From Chitinophagaceae bacterium (lineage in GTDB: Bacteria; Bacteroidota; Bacteroidia; Chitinophagales; Chitinophagaceae), in the NCBI GenBank assembly GCA_016710165.1, contig JADJLJ010000010.1, positions 1 to 8,018 on the forward strand: DNA of 8,018 bases, read 5' to 3'. Of the stretch, positions 1 through 5,819 are shown piece after piece. The notes below the pieces were generated by a model, which was not told the origin of the DNA, made no database searches, and saw only the letters and a program-made list of their open reading frames with translations. The translations under genes and the position numbers were made by a program. The first letter of the stretch is position 1. The number at the start of each line of letters is the position of its first letter.

Positions 1-219
1 TACCGATAAAAGCCTGATGGCAAAAAAGCGGTATTGATGGCAACCTTCCTGGGGAGAAATAAAAAGAAGAAATTTATCGTAACCCTGAAAAAATGGACCA
101 AGTTACGGGCACTGGAAAATGCCGTTACCGCAGTCTATCAGGATTATATGATGTACACGGCTAAATCTTGCCGCAGGTAGATTATTGCGTCTGTACCGGG
201 ATAAGTATATGGGTGATAT
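1..219 (+). CDS. Fragment of the giant protein, window-edge part in several frames
   Basis: No single frame stays open here, but coding sense passes from frame to frame. One frame reads EEIYRNPEKMDQV (about 66-105). A second reads RALENAVTAVYQDYMMYTAKS (about 106-168, preceded by a shift in the tacggg stretch). A third reads AAGRLLRLYRDKYMGDI (about 169-219). These join naturally into one helical segment. The first 60 bases are too broken to assign. An S-x-AAGR-type helix is something I associate with large polyvalent proteins, but this is weak evidence. The 5' end of the gene is outside the window. Confidence 0.45.
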
Positions 220-3200
220 TTTGCTAACCAGATTTTGGAAGAACAGGAGATCAGGGACCAAAATTTAATGCGTAAATTACAGGCAGAGCAGATGGATATT
301 GAAGCCCGTGTACAGGCAGGTATTGAAGAATTTAAAGCAATAACACAGGCTGAAAAGACAAAGCAGATGCCGAGGCAGCAGAGAAAAATAATGATGCTAA
401 AATAAAGCAGCAGGGTAAAAAGAATATGGCCTACTGATGCCCAAAAAGCCGCAGCAGCAAAAGCCGAAGAAATTAAAAAGAAAGGCGGTTTAACAGATAT
501 TGTTGACAGGATTAAAAACGCTATAAATAAGTGTAAGTAATGTTAGATATTGGATGTTTAATAAAAAATACCACATTACGGCATGACCTTAACGATCTTG
601 TTGAGTTTATTGCGTATGAGCGTATCTAAAAATTAGGATGCCGGACTGCAATCTATTTACAATGATATCAGGATTAACGGGATTGAAGTTGACCTGGGAA
701 CCGTTGGGTATATTTACAATGATGTGCTTCCAAAATCATACGCTCAATTTAATTCTGACCATGATGTGAACGAATACGTTTTAAAGTCGTATAATGATGC
801 AATAAACCGTGCCGCAAGGTTGGAGGCACCGGATCAGACCGAAAGACAAATAGGCCAGAATAGCCCGGATATGGAGGTTGTGAACGGTATTTTAAATATG
901 TTCACCAAACTTAACACTCCGACAACGGACCCGATATATTCTGATATGCGTATGATGCAGGAAGCGCTTTGGAAAGGCATACAGCGAAAATTAAAACTTA
1001 CAATAACAGCATACCGGAAGCCCAAAAGGACTGGGAAGAATTATTGCACCAGGCGCTTGGTTACGAACAACTGGGCATGACTGATATCAATGGTCATTTA
1101 AACGGTATTGCGGATCTGTTTGATTCCATGAAGGAGCAGCTTGCCGATGCCACCTGAAATGGAAAGCCGGGGCGATTACGCTACAGCCCAAAATGGCGTG
1201 AAATGACCGATAAATTAAAGCTGCATCATACTCCTGCTTTTTCTAAAGGTGAAAGCAAAAACATTCATTACTCAAATTTTCAAAGAAGCCGGGTACTGGC
1301 AAACAGCTTAAAAAGCCAAATCCTGATGGCAGTTTCAAAACCGTAATTGACTGGAATAAACTATCAGATGAGGTAGGAAGTGTACTGGACTTGTTTAACA
1401 ACATTGACAGGGTAATGAGGAACAAAGGATATTCCGATTCAGTAATTCAGGGCGTAAAAGATTCATTTGAAAATGAAGTGAATGATATGAACGCTAAAAT
1501 TTTAGAATGGCGTTTAAATAAGTTGGAAAGTAAATCAGACGCACTTGATAGGGCAAGTAATCGAAAAACAGACCTTAAAAGGCTGGCTGAATTAAATAAC
1601 CTGGGGATTTTCCAAAACGCACACGATAAACTTTTAAGTAGTGTTATTGGTATATCCGACCTGCAAGCGGAGGACTTGGAAGATATTGAACGACTGGCAA
1701 AAGCTGCATCAGAACTGTACCGGGAAATTGATAAAAATTATGGTGATGGTATTTTTGCTGCATCTGCTCTTCAAAGTATTCAGCGTTCTATTGACCGTAT
1801 AGTTCAGAGAAATATAAACAACAAAACAAGGTTAATGAAAATAATGTCAGCGATTAAAAATTTCGTTGATGTTCTTCTTACCGGAATGCTAATGGGACCA
1901 TTGACAATTTTTGAAAACTGGCTATCTGGTATTAAAGATACTATGGCACCTTTTGGTATTGGGAAATCTAAATTCACCAATCAGGAAGATAGAGAGGCTT
2001 ACCGATCTGTTTTAGCAGATGTATTCACCAGAGGACAATCATACGGTGAAGAAGTGGGCAGCTTTGCACCACGGGAACTGTATTCAAATTCACTTCGCTT
2101 CAACTGGAAAGGTGGCTTAAAACAAAAGGCTGAATCTGCCTTGTTTGTATTAATGGCCCCGGCCAGACTGGGCTTATTAGGTTTTGACAGTGCCAATAAA
2201 GTAGTTATCACAAATAAGACTTTTCATAATGCAATGTATCAGGCATTACTGCAGCACGGTAAAACAGCGCAGGAAGCAGAGAATATTTTAAACGAAGCAT
2301 TGCACGGGCAAAAGTATCAGGAGGCTAAAACGAATGCAGAAGCCATTTTAAACAGCATAAATTCAAAGCTGGGGCAAAGTATTCAATACCTGTAAATGAC
2401 AATACCATAATCCGTCTTGCTAATGACCTGGTGAAAGCAAACCTGAACACCGATGGTTTATTTACCGACAAGGAAAAAGCCACAGAAATAGTTGTATCAA
2501 CTCTTAAAGGAAGTTATCACGTTGCAGGGTATGGACTGGGGCATGAACCAAATAACCCGTTATCAAGAATGATTAAAAATTCACGGGATAGTATGGTAAA
2601 AAAGGAGCAGAAAATAAGAACTGAAAACAACTGGAATAAACTTGCATGGCATAAACTTGGTACAACTTTTTTAAATGGATTTATACTTCGGTTTACTGGT
2701 GGTGCAACAAACTGGATAGTGTTACGGGCACAGTCAGGACTTGGTTTAGGCATCGCTTCTGGATTTTTAGGTAAGTGGATGCACGGTCCCGATTTTAGTG
2801 TAGAATTGGATTTTAAAAATGCAGAAGCTATTCAGAGATCAGTTAAAGAACGGTTAGGTGCCCGTAATCAAATAGGTAGGGGTATGGCAGGTTTGACATA
2901 CACGCTTGCTGGATATATTGCTTACTATCTTCTTACAGCAGGTGGTGATGATGAAAGAAGAGCGTAAAAGAAAAAGACTGGCAGAGCTTTCAAAATCTGT
3001 TCAAACTCCAGCAGTAAAGGACGAAATTAAAAAACTTACTTCCGAAGAAAATGTAATGAAGCAGATAAAAAGCAATTACATGGGTAACAGGCTGTTCAAA
3101 AAAGTTGCGCCCGATTTAATGCTATTGCAGTATTATTGGATACTGAGAAAGGATGCAGAAATGGGTGCGCTTAATTATATTACGTAAAACAGGAGGCATC

Positions 3201-3687
3201 GTAGTGATTATTCTTTATCAAGCAAAGTAGCTGATGCCTTTCAATATTACCGTTCTGGAGAAAAAAGTCAGGCAAGAGGTAAACTGGCAAGCATAGCTGG
3301 AGATCAGATGGCAGTACCACTTTGGAGGGCATATAAGGACTGGTTTAAATTAGCCGATTGGATCTCATCGCCTTTAACTGGAAGAAATGTATCTTCGGAC
3401 TTCAAACAGCCATCCAATGTACCAGAGGCGTTTTTAGGTGGTGGCGCATTGGAAGACTGGGGCGCTTACCAGCGGAATAGCAGCGTTACAATTTTACCAG
3501 GTATAGGGCCAAAAGCCATTGAAAGATTTAAAGCAGTAGGAATAGAAAAATGGACGACCTTGAAAAGCACCCCGGATGGGAAAACTTTATGTTTATCAAT
3601 GAAAAAGGCAATCCTCAATTTATTTTGGATGCCGGTGATCGCAAAGCAGCTAAATTAGCTGCTGAAAAATGGTTTAAAGAAAATTAA
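1..3687 (+). CDS. Giant phage protein resembling large polyvalent proteins (reconstructed, 5' partial, multiply frameshifted)
   Basis: I read this whole stretch as one gene whose start lies before the window and whose stop is TAA at 3685-3687. Successive open stretches in different frames join without loss of sense and together give about 1,200 residues. In order they show a helical N-terminal part with a GRLLRLYRDKY segment (about 188-220), an Ala/Lys/Glu-rich helix (220-540), mixed helical regions (540-1850), four hydrophobic patches (1853-1924, 2135-2206, 2665-2780, 2880-2945) and a helix-hairpin-helix motif near the end (3490-3600). Motifs such as LTGMLMGPLTIFENWLSG followed by LMAPARLGLLGFDSANK recall the C-terminal parts of phage large polyvalent proteins, which are thought to travel in the virion and enter the cell with the DNA. 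That family assignment is from memory of sequence style, not a search. An alternative is a tape-measure or internal virion protein. About a dozen frame breaks are best explained as sequencing indels. Confidence 0.6.
220..540 (+). CDS. Fragment of the giant protein: charged Ala/Lys/Glu-rich helical stretch
   Basis: The stretch starts FANQILEEQEIRDQN and continues as a strongly charged helix with repeated Ala, Lys, Glu and Gln (ADAEAAEKNNDAKIKQQ, then DAQKAAAAKAEEIKKKGG), ending IVDRIKNAINK. It is probably a coiled coil or single alpha-helix linker. The frame changes at about 362, where one base is missing from an AAA run, and at about 435, where one base is extra. A TAA at 538-540 closes the frame and overlaps an ATG at 540. 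That could be a real gene boundary, but the next segment continues the same helical style, so I favour another indel. Confidence 0.5.
540..629 (+). CDS. Short fragment of the giant protein, or the start of a separate gene
   Basis: An ATG at 540 overlaps the upstream TAA (TAATG) and opens a 29-codon frame that closes at TAA 627-629. The part LRHDLNDLVEFIAYERI is convincing protein sequence and leads directly, after a frame change, into DAGLQSIYNDIRINGIE from base 637. It is therefore not an independent small gene. Two readings remain: a translationally coupled gene starts at 540 and runs to 3687, or the upstream stop is an indel artefact and the giant gene is continuous. Because frame breaks are dense here I cannot choose between them from the sequence alone. 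Confidence 0.35.
   Translation: MLDIGCLIKNTTLRHDLNDLVEFIAYERI
637..1080 (+). CDS. Fragment of the giant protein: helical segment
   Basis: The frame opens after a TAG at 634-636 and reads DAGLQSIYNDIRINGIEVDL, then a long hydrophilic helical stretch with YNDAINRAARLEAPDQTERQ. The protein sense holds to about 985 (MRMMQEALWKGIQ). After that this frame turns into basic nonsense, while the frame used from 969 continues the sense with AKIKTYNNSIPEAQKDWEE. One base is missing at about 985. An apparent start codon inside this stretch (TTG-like or GTG-like near 724) is not a true gene start. No catalytic motif is visible. Confidence 0.45.
   Translation, partial: DAGLQSIYNDIRINGIEVDLGTVGYIYNDVLPKSYAQFNSDHDVNEYVLKSYNDAINRAARLEAPDQTERQIGQNSPDMEVVNGILNMFTKLNTPTTDPIYSDMRMMQEALWKGIQRKLKLTITAYRKPKRTGKNYCTRRLVTNNWA
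969..1157 (+). CDS. Fragment of the giant protein: helical segment
   Basis: This is the continuation of the preceding segment after a one-base loss at about 985. It reads AKIKTYNNSIPEAQKDWEEL and then LGMTDINGHLNGIADLFDSM, an acidic, probably helical stretch, and stops at TGA 1155-1157. The ATG at 969 is only the first in-frame methionine and precedes the point where real sense begins. After the stop, sense seems to switch briefly to PPEMESRGDYATA (1150-1190) and then return to this frame with KWREMTDKLKLHHTPAFSKGE (about 1191-1250). The TGA is therefore probably produced by a pair of opposed indels. Confidence 0.45.
   Translation: MERHTAKIKTYNNSIPEAQKDWEELLHQALGYEQLGMTDINGHLNGIADLFDSMKEQLADAT
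1253..2395 (+). CDS. Fragment of the giant protein: longest intact stretch, with two hydrophobic segments
   Basis: The frame is open from the base after a TGA at 1250-1252, beginning KQKHSLLKFSKKPGTGK, so the non-ATG start at 1391 is not a true start. The first ~170 residues are charged and helical. A hydrophobic segment follows (1853-1924, LLTGMLMGPLTIFENWL), and a second at 2135-2206 (LFVLMAPARLGLLGF, then DSANK). A Gly-Pro within the first hydrophobic segment and Pro-Ala-Arg followed by Asp and Lys in the second are features I associate with large polyvalent or internal virion proteins. Real sense ends at about 2373, where the frame changes inside GGGGCAAAG. Adding one A restores KLGQKYSIPVNDNT in the next fragment. 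This is the most reliable part of the gene. Confidence 0.6.
   Translation, partial: KQKHSLLKFSKKPGTGKQLKKPNPDGSFKTVIDWNKLSDEVGSVLDLFNNIDRVMRNKGYSDSVIQGVKDSFENEVNDMNAKILEWRLNKLESKSDALDRASNRKTDLKRLAELNNLGIFQNAHDKLLSSVIGISDLQAEDLEDIERLAKAASELYREIDKNYGDGIFAASALQSIQRSIDRIVQRNINNKTRLMKIMSAIKNFVDVLLTGMLMGPLTIFENWLSGIKDTMAPFGIGKSKFTNQEDREAYRSVLADVFTRGQSYGEEVGSFAPRELYSNSLRFNWKGGLKQKAESALFVLMAPARLGLLGFDSANKVVITNKTFHNAMYQALLQHGKTAQEAENILNEALHGQKYQEAKTNAEAILNSINSKLGQSIQYL
2374..2967 (+). CDS. Fragment of the giant protein: Gly-rich hydrophobic region
   Basis: This continues the preceding fragment after one missing A in the run at 2376-2378, reading KYSIPVNDNTIIRLANDLVK. The C-terminal half is hydrophobic and glycine-rich (FLNGFILRFTGGATNW, then GLGLGIASGFLGKWM at about 2665-2780, and GMAGLTYTLAGYIAYYLLTAGG at about 2880-2945, quoted only in part). 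These could be membrane-associated helices, consistent with a protein that forms or crosses a membrane channel during DNA entry; that role is inference. The stop at 2965-2967 comes from one extra A in the run at 2954-2956. Removing it joins DDE to ERKRKRLAELSK in the next fragment. Confidence 0.55.
   Translation, partial: AKYSIPVNDNTIIRLANDLVKANLNTDGLFTDKEKATEIVVSTLKGSYHVAGYGLGHEPNNPLSRMIKNSRDSMVKKEQKIRTENNWNKLAWHKLGTTFLNGFILRFTGGATNWIVLRAQSGLGLGIASGFLGKWMHGPDFSVELDFKNAEAIQRSVKERLGARNQIGRGMAGLTYTLAGYIAYYLLTAGGDDERRA
2906..3187 (+). CDS. Fragment of the giant protein: basic helical segment ending at an in-frame TAA
   Basis: Real sense begins at about 2955 with ERKRKRLAELSKSVQ and runs through VKDEIKKLTSEENVMKQIKSNY and LFKKVAPDLMLLQYYWIL (each quoted only in part here). 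A basic, mostly helical stretch thus follows the hydrophobic region. The TAA at 3185-3187 is followed in the same frame by DYSLSSKVADAFQYYRSGE, which clearly continues the protein. So this stop is either a base-call error, a pair of opposed indels around 3180-3205, or a true nonsense codon. The apparent start at 2906 is out of frame with the real gene there. Confidence 0.5.
   Translation: MLDILLTIFLQQVVMMKEERKRKRLAELSKSVQTPAVKDEIKKLTSEENVMKQIKSNYMGNRLFKKVAPDLMLLQYYWILRKDAEMGALNYIT
3188..3658 (+). CDS. Fragment of the giant protein: C-terminal region with helix-hairpin-helix motif
   Basis: This is in the same frame as the previous fragment. It reads SLSSKVADAFQYYRSGEKSQ, a WRAYKDWFKLADWI stretch and then ILPGIGPKAIERFKAVGIEK at about 3490-3549, followed by a frame change. 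The pattern L-P-G-I-G-P-K-A followed by a second helix and G-I-x-x-M-x-D-L-E is a classic helix-hairpin-helix DNA-binding motif. Its last part (MDDLEKHPGWENF) lies in the next frame. Methionine at 3308 is an internal residue, not a start. After 3549 this frame carries no real sense. Confidence 0.5.
   Translation, partial: NRRHRSDYSLSSKVADAFQYYRSGEKSQARGKLASIAGDQMAVPLWRAYKDWFKLADWISSPLTGRNVSSDFKQPSNVPEAFLGGGALEDWGAYQRNSSVTILPGIGPKAIERFKAVGIEKWTTLKSTPDGKTLCLSMKKAILNLFWMPVIAKQLN
3490..3600 (+). other. Helix-hairpin-helix motif coding region
   Basis: Reading across the one-base gap at 3549 gives LPGIGPKAIERFKAVGIEK then MDDLEKHP. The hairpin G-I-G with following Pro-Lys and the second G-I hairpin match the non-specific DNA-binding HhH fold. 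Placed at the extreme C-terminus of a probable virion protein, it may hold DNA in the capsid or during entry; that role is inferred. Confidence 0.55.
3550..3687 (+). CDS. C-terminal end of the giant protein
   Basis: This is the true C-terminus after one A is missing from the AAAAA run at 3546-3550. It completes the helix-hairpin-helix (KMDDLEKHPGWENF) and continues MFINEKGNPQFILDAG and RKAAKLAAEKWFKEN to the TAA at 3685-3687. The tail is small, basic and helical. The next gene begins 11 bases later, so this is a real gene end. The stretch is short and has no start of its own. Confidence 0.55.
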   Translation: MDDLEKHPGWENFMFINEKGNPQFILDAGDRKAAKLAAEKWFKEN

Positions 3688-3698
3688 AAAAACATACA

Positions 3699-4265
3699 AT
3701 GAAAAAGCTACTCACTTTCCTGTTTTCACTTATAACGATGGCAGGATATTCACAAAGCCCAACAAAGGGTGCCTTAAATACAATCGATACCACATGGAAG
3801 CCAACAATAAAAATGCTGGCTATTAATAAACTGGACAACACAGTGGTATATTGGAATCAGTCTTATTGGTCAGTCGTTGCCAGTGGTAGTAGTGGAGGCG
3901 CTGTTTTAGCCGCTGATTTACCATTAGATATTACTGCCGATGTAATTTCAATCCCGGCTGCATCCGGGGTGAACGATGGCTATCTTTCATCCATAAAATA
4001 TACGCAATTTGATAATAAATGGGGACCAACAGGAAATGCCGCTTCTTCCGGTGATTTTATAGGCACTACAAATACACAGTCTTTTTTAGTTAAGACAAAC
4101 AATTTACAAGTCGCCTCTATAAGCGGGGATGGCAATTATAGGTATAATTTTAGCCCTAACGCAATTTCTCAAACAGGTACTTATAATTTTATATTTGGGT
4201 ACCAGCCAACAATATCTTCAAATTACTCTTTAAGTGGAGGTTATCAAACAAGTGCTTCGGAGTAG
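3699..4265 (+). CDS. Fibre/adhesin fragment: signal peptide and N-terminal part
   Basis: This holds the real start of the fibre gene: ATG 3699, with the lysine pair and hydrophobic core of a signal peptide, cleaved probably before Gln19. The leader upstream is AAAAAACATACA with no Shine-Dalgarno sequence. The fragment includes the first adhesin-like repeats. It ends falsely at TAG 4263-4265 because of an extra A at 4261; removing that base reads SASGSLVSINRNTQASGNYS into the next fragment. Confidence 0.6.
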   Translation: MKKLLTFLFSLITMAGYSQSPTKGALNTIDTTWKPTIKMLAINKLDNTVVYWNQSYWSVVASGSSGGAVLAADLPLDITADVISIPAASGVNDGYLSSIKYTQFDNKWGPTGNAASSGDFIGTTNTQSFLVKTNNLQVASISGDGNYRYNFSPNAISQTGTYNFIFGYQPTISSNYSLSGGYQTSASE

Positions 4266-4880
4266 CTTGGTATCCATAAATAGAAATACACAAGCATCCG
4301 GAAATTATTCATTTGCTTGCGGAAGTTCAAGCATCGCTTCCAGGCAAGCGGCATTTGCAACAAATAATGCTCAAACGGGTACATTTGGCGGGGCTGGATT
4401 TGGAGCGTATAATGAAATTTCCACAGACGCATCATTACCAACAAGTATCGGAGCAAATAACCGAATATTTATTATTGGGAATGGTTCAGCAACATCAAAC
4501 AGGCACAACGCTTTAACTGTTTTGCATGGTTCTGATGTTAAATGGCACAAAGCCTCTTTGGGTTTAATACTTTGCTTCCTACATCAACTGTTAGTGTTGG
4601 CGGTTCTTTTGAAGCTTCTTATGTTGCAAAAACTGGAGACTACACGGCAACCGATGTTGACTATACAATTCATTTTACATCTGGTACTAATACATTTACA
4701 CTTCCTACAGCCGTTGGTTGTACTGGACGAATTTATGTTGTGAAGAATACCAGTGGAAACAATTTGACATTAGCGACAACAAGCGCACAAACTATTGATG
4801 GCTCTGCTCCCGGAACTTTGACAACAGGCAGTGCAGCACAATTTCAAAGCACCGGTGCAAACTGGATAAAAATAAACTAA
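3699..4880 (+). CDS. Fibre/adhesin-like protein with signal peptide, YadA-head-like repeats and beta-rich C-terminus (reconstructed, two frameshifts)
   Basis: ATG 3699 follows the giant gene's stop by 11 bases. The protein has about 393 residues once two breaks are repaired: an extra A at 4261 and a missing A in the run at 4540-4542. It begins with a Sec signal peptide (MKKLLTFLFSLITMAGYSQ). Next come a segment with VVYWNQSYWSVV, then ASGVNDGYLSSIKYTQFDNKW and GDFIGTTNTQSFLVKTNN, both typical of phage fibres in Bacteroidota. Residues about 155-235 carry short Gly/Ser/Ala repeats (SNYSLSGGYQTSASG, ASGNYSFACGSSSIAS) like the left-handed beta-roll head of trimeric adhesins. The C-terminal ~95 residues (TADYTAT-like start, then TIHFTSGTNTFTLP and TTSAQTIDGS) form a beta-rich domain also common in such fibres. 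Likely role: host binding. A secreted adhesin of the host is the main alternative. Confidence 0.65.
4156..4410 (+). repeat. YadA-head-like Gly/Ser/Ala repeat coding region
   Basis: After removal of the extra A at 4261 this encodes a run of short imperfect repeats: SQTGTYNFIFGYQP, SSNYSLSGGYQT, ASGNYSFACGSS, SIASRQAAFATN. The spacing is about 12-16 residues, as in the beta-roll heads of trimeric autotransporter adhesins. The repeats are visible as protein pattern; DNA identity between them is low. Confidence 0.5.
4262..4743 (+). CDS. Fibre/adhesin fragment: beta-roll repeats
   Basis: Sense enters at about 4262 (SLVSINRNTQASGNYSFACG) and stays until about 4541 (ALTVLHGSDVK). This covers the second half of the Ser/Ala/Gly repeats and the G-T-F-G-G-A-G-F-G stretch. 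From 4542 on this frame is non-coding and runs to a chance stop at 4743. The final part, RHNALTVLHGSDVK, resembles the SNALTVLKNGNVGIG-type segment found in many fibre proteins of Bacteroidota phages. Confidence 0.5.
4542..4880 (+). CDS. Fibre/adhesin fragment: C-terminal beta-rich domain
   Basis: The ATG at 4542 is an internal methionine exposed by the missing A at 4540-4542. Sense runs MAQSLFGFNTLLPTSTVSVG, then SYVAKTGDYTATDVDYTIHF and on to SAAQFQSTGANWIKIN with TAA at 4878-4880. The domain alternates Thr/Ser with hydrophobic residues, which fits a beta structure. Its stop overlaps the ATG of the next gene (TAATG), suggesting coupled translation. Confidence 0.55.
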   Translation: MAQSLFGFNTLLPTSTVSVGGSFEASYVAKTGDYTATDVDYTIHFTSGTNTFTLPTAVGCTGRIYVVKNTSGNNLTLATTSAQTIDGSAPGTLTTGSAAQFQSTGANWIKIN

Positions 4881-4882
4881 TG
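4880..4882 (+). promoter_or_regulatory. Overlapping stop/start (TAATG) between fibre and SGNH hydrolase
   Basis: The fibre TAA (4878-4880) and the hydrolase ATG (4880-4882) share one A. Such overlap favours coupled translation and fixes both gene ends, which is useful in a frame-broken region. A matching TGATG overlap at 5817-5821 joins the hydrolase to the pre-terminase gene. Confidence 0.6.
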
Positions 4883-5062
4883 AGATTTATACCAATTCTT
4901 TTATTTATATCGTTAAGCCTTTCAGCCCAGTATAATTACAAAGATACCCTGCGTATCGTAAGGTCTGGCGATTCCCATTGCTCTGGAGCGGGAGCGCAAA
5001 ATTTTGATTCTTCCTGGGGTTCAAGATTCAAAGCATACTTGGAAACAAAGTACGTACTGTAA
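4880..5062 (+). CDS. SGNH hydrolase fragment: signal peptide and block I
   Basis: This fragment holds the start, the signal peptide, the GDSH nucleophile motif and SSWGSRFKAYLETKY. It stops at TAA 5060-5062. The stop is not real: from about 5052 the neighbouring frame reads VRTVIESILCTG and near 5086 sense returns to the first frame with NHENFMPAWSYQSN, which matches the block II neighbourhood of SGNH proteins. Confidence 0.6.
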   Translation: MRFIPILLFISLSLSAQYNYKDTLRIVRSGDSHCSGAGAQNFDSSWGSRFKAYLETKYVL

Positions 5063-5819
5063 TTGAAAGTATTTTATGTACTGGTGAGAAACCACGAGAA
5101 CTTTATGCCAGCATGGAGTTACCAAAGTAATTCCACAAAAAATGTTGACACAGCATTAAATTTTAACCCGGATTTTGTTGTAATGGAATATAGTGGAAAT
5201 GATTTTGTTGTTCAATACATGAATACAATAGAAACGCTGAATAATCTTCGATTTCTGCATGATACACTTGAAAAGCAGGGCGTAAAATGCGCTATGACTG
5301 GTATGGCACCCGGCAAAAAACATTTGCGGCCCGGTAACACAGCAAGGGTATAAAGACACGGCGTTGAAATTGAATTTAGCTTTAGCTATGGCATACCACG
5401 ATCATTATCTTGGGATATGGTACCCCTTATTAAGGGCTGATAGTACCGGGAAGGTTGCACCCGGATATCTAAGTGCAGACAGTTTGCATTTTAATGATGG
5501 TGGTCATGGTGTATTTTGGGAAAGCATGATGCAATATCCAGGCATGGATGTTATCGCCTGTAATTGCAAAGGAATGGCAGTAAATTTCTCACTATCAAAA
5601 GTAGGAGATAGTTTAAGGATATACTCAAAAGAAATTGTTGCTGCCCGAATTGAAATATACGGTTCGAATGACCAATCAACCTTTACTTATATTACCGATT
5701 GGCGTATGCCGGTTGGGGAATTCGACCATAAAATAAATGGCACAGATTACATCTATTATCAGGTAAGGATTTTAAGTGGATTTCGGCCCACCATTGTTAG
5801 AACAGAAAAAATAAATTGA
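4880..5819 (+). CDS. Secreted SGNH (GDSL-type) hydrolase (reconstructed, three frame changes)
   Basis: ATG 4880 overlaps the upstream stop. About 312 residues result when frames are joined. A signal peptide (MRFIPILLFISLSLSAQ) is followed by RIVRSGDSHCSGAGA, which holds the block I GDS with catalytic Ser32. Block III appears as YSGNDF (Asn at 5198-5200), and block V as DSLHFNDGGHG (Asp at 5478-5480, His at 5487-5489). Members of this superfamily are esterases or lipases; many remove acetyl groups from polysaccharides. After the catalytic part, a ~80-residue tail (VNFSLSKVGDSLRIYS, IEIYGSNDQSTF, IYYQVRILSG) looks like a small beta-sandwich domain. Next to a fibre gene, a role in trimming host surface glycans is a reasonable inference. 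Frame changes lie near 5052, 5086 and 5315-5320 (A6 run, one extra). Confidence 0.7.
5063..5353 (+). CDS. SGNH hydrolase fragment: block III
   Basis: This is in the same frame as the previous fragment but not a separate gene; its apparent TTG start is the codon right after the false TAA. Real sense resumes at about 5088 (NHENFMPAW), and includes NPDFVVMEYSGNDF with the conserved G-N-D, then HDTLEKQGVKCAMTGMAPGK. From the A6 run at 5315-5320 the frame is lost; removing one A reads KNICGPVTQQGYKDTALKLN into the next fragment. Confidence 0.55.
   Translation: MKVFYVLVRNHENFMPAWSYQSNSTKNVDTALNFNPDFVVMEYSGNDFVVQYMNTIETLNNLRFLHDTLEKQGVKCAMTGMAPGKKHLRPGNTARV
5364..5819 (+). CDS. SGNH hydrolase fragment: block V and C-terminal beta domain
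   Basis: Sense begins upstream of the TTG at 5364 (from about 5321, ICGPVTQQGYKDTA), so that codon is internal. It contains YLSADSLHFNDGGHGVFWE with the catalytic Asp-x-x-His, then a C-terminal beta-rich tail ending RTEKIN. The TGA at 5817-5819 overlaps the next ATG (TGATG). Confidence 0.6.
   Translation: MKLNLALAMAYHDHYLGIWYPLLRADSTGKVAPGYLSADSLHFNDGGHGVFWESMMQYPGMDVIACNCKGMAVNFSLSKVGDSLRIYSKEIVAARIEIYGSNDQSTFTYITDWRMPVGEFDHKINGTDYIYYQVRILSGFRPTIVRTEKIN

Noticed and set aside
834..1025. Open frame on the minus strand opposite the giant protein
   Set aside because: Its protein has no recognisable sense, it lies wholly opposite a coherent + strand gene, and no start signal or neighbour supports it. 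The same holds for minus-strand frames at 1243-1425, 1999-2211, 2517-2753, 4244-4456, 5156-5359, 5974-6189, 7100-7318 and 7430-7841.
2376..2380. Programmed ribosomal frameshift sites
   Set aside because: There are about twenty breaks, in both directions, and no slippery heptamer with a following structure is evident; sequence error is simpler.
102..2730. The 11-base string gttacgggcac occurs near 104 and near 2721
   Set aside because: The flanks do not match, and both copies lie in coding sequence, so it is most likely chance.
3194..3239. Inverted repeat aggcatc / gatgcct with about 32 bases between the arms, just after the in-frame TAA
   Set aside because: The arms are only 7 bp, the loop is long, no T-run follows and coding sense continues on both sides. 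A terminator is not supported.
4313..4516. Plus-strand open frame inside the fibre gene
   Set aside because: The fibre's repeat sense runs in another frame across this stretch, so this frame is a shadow.
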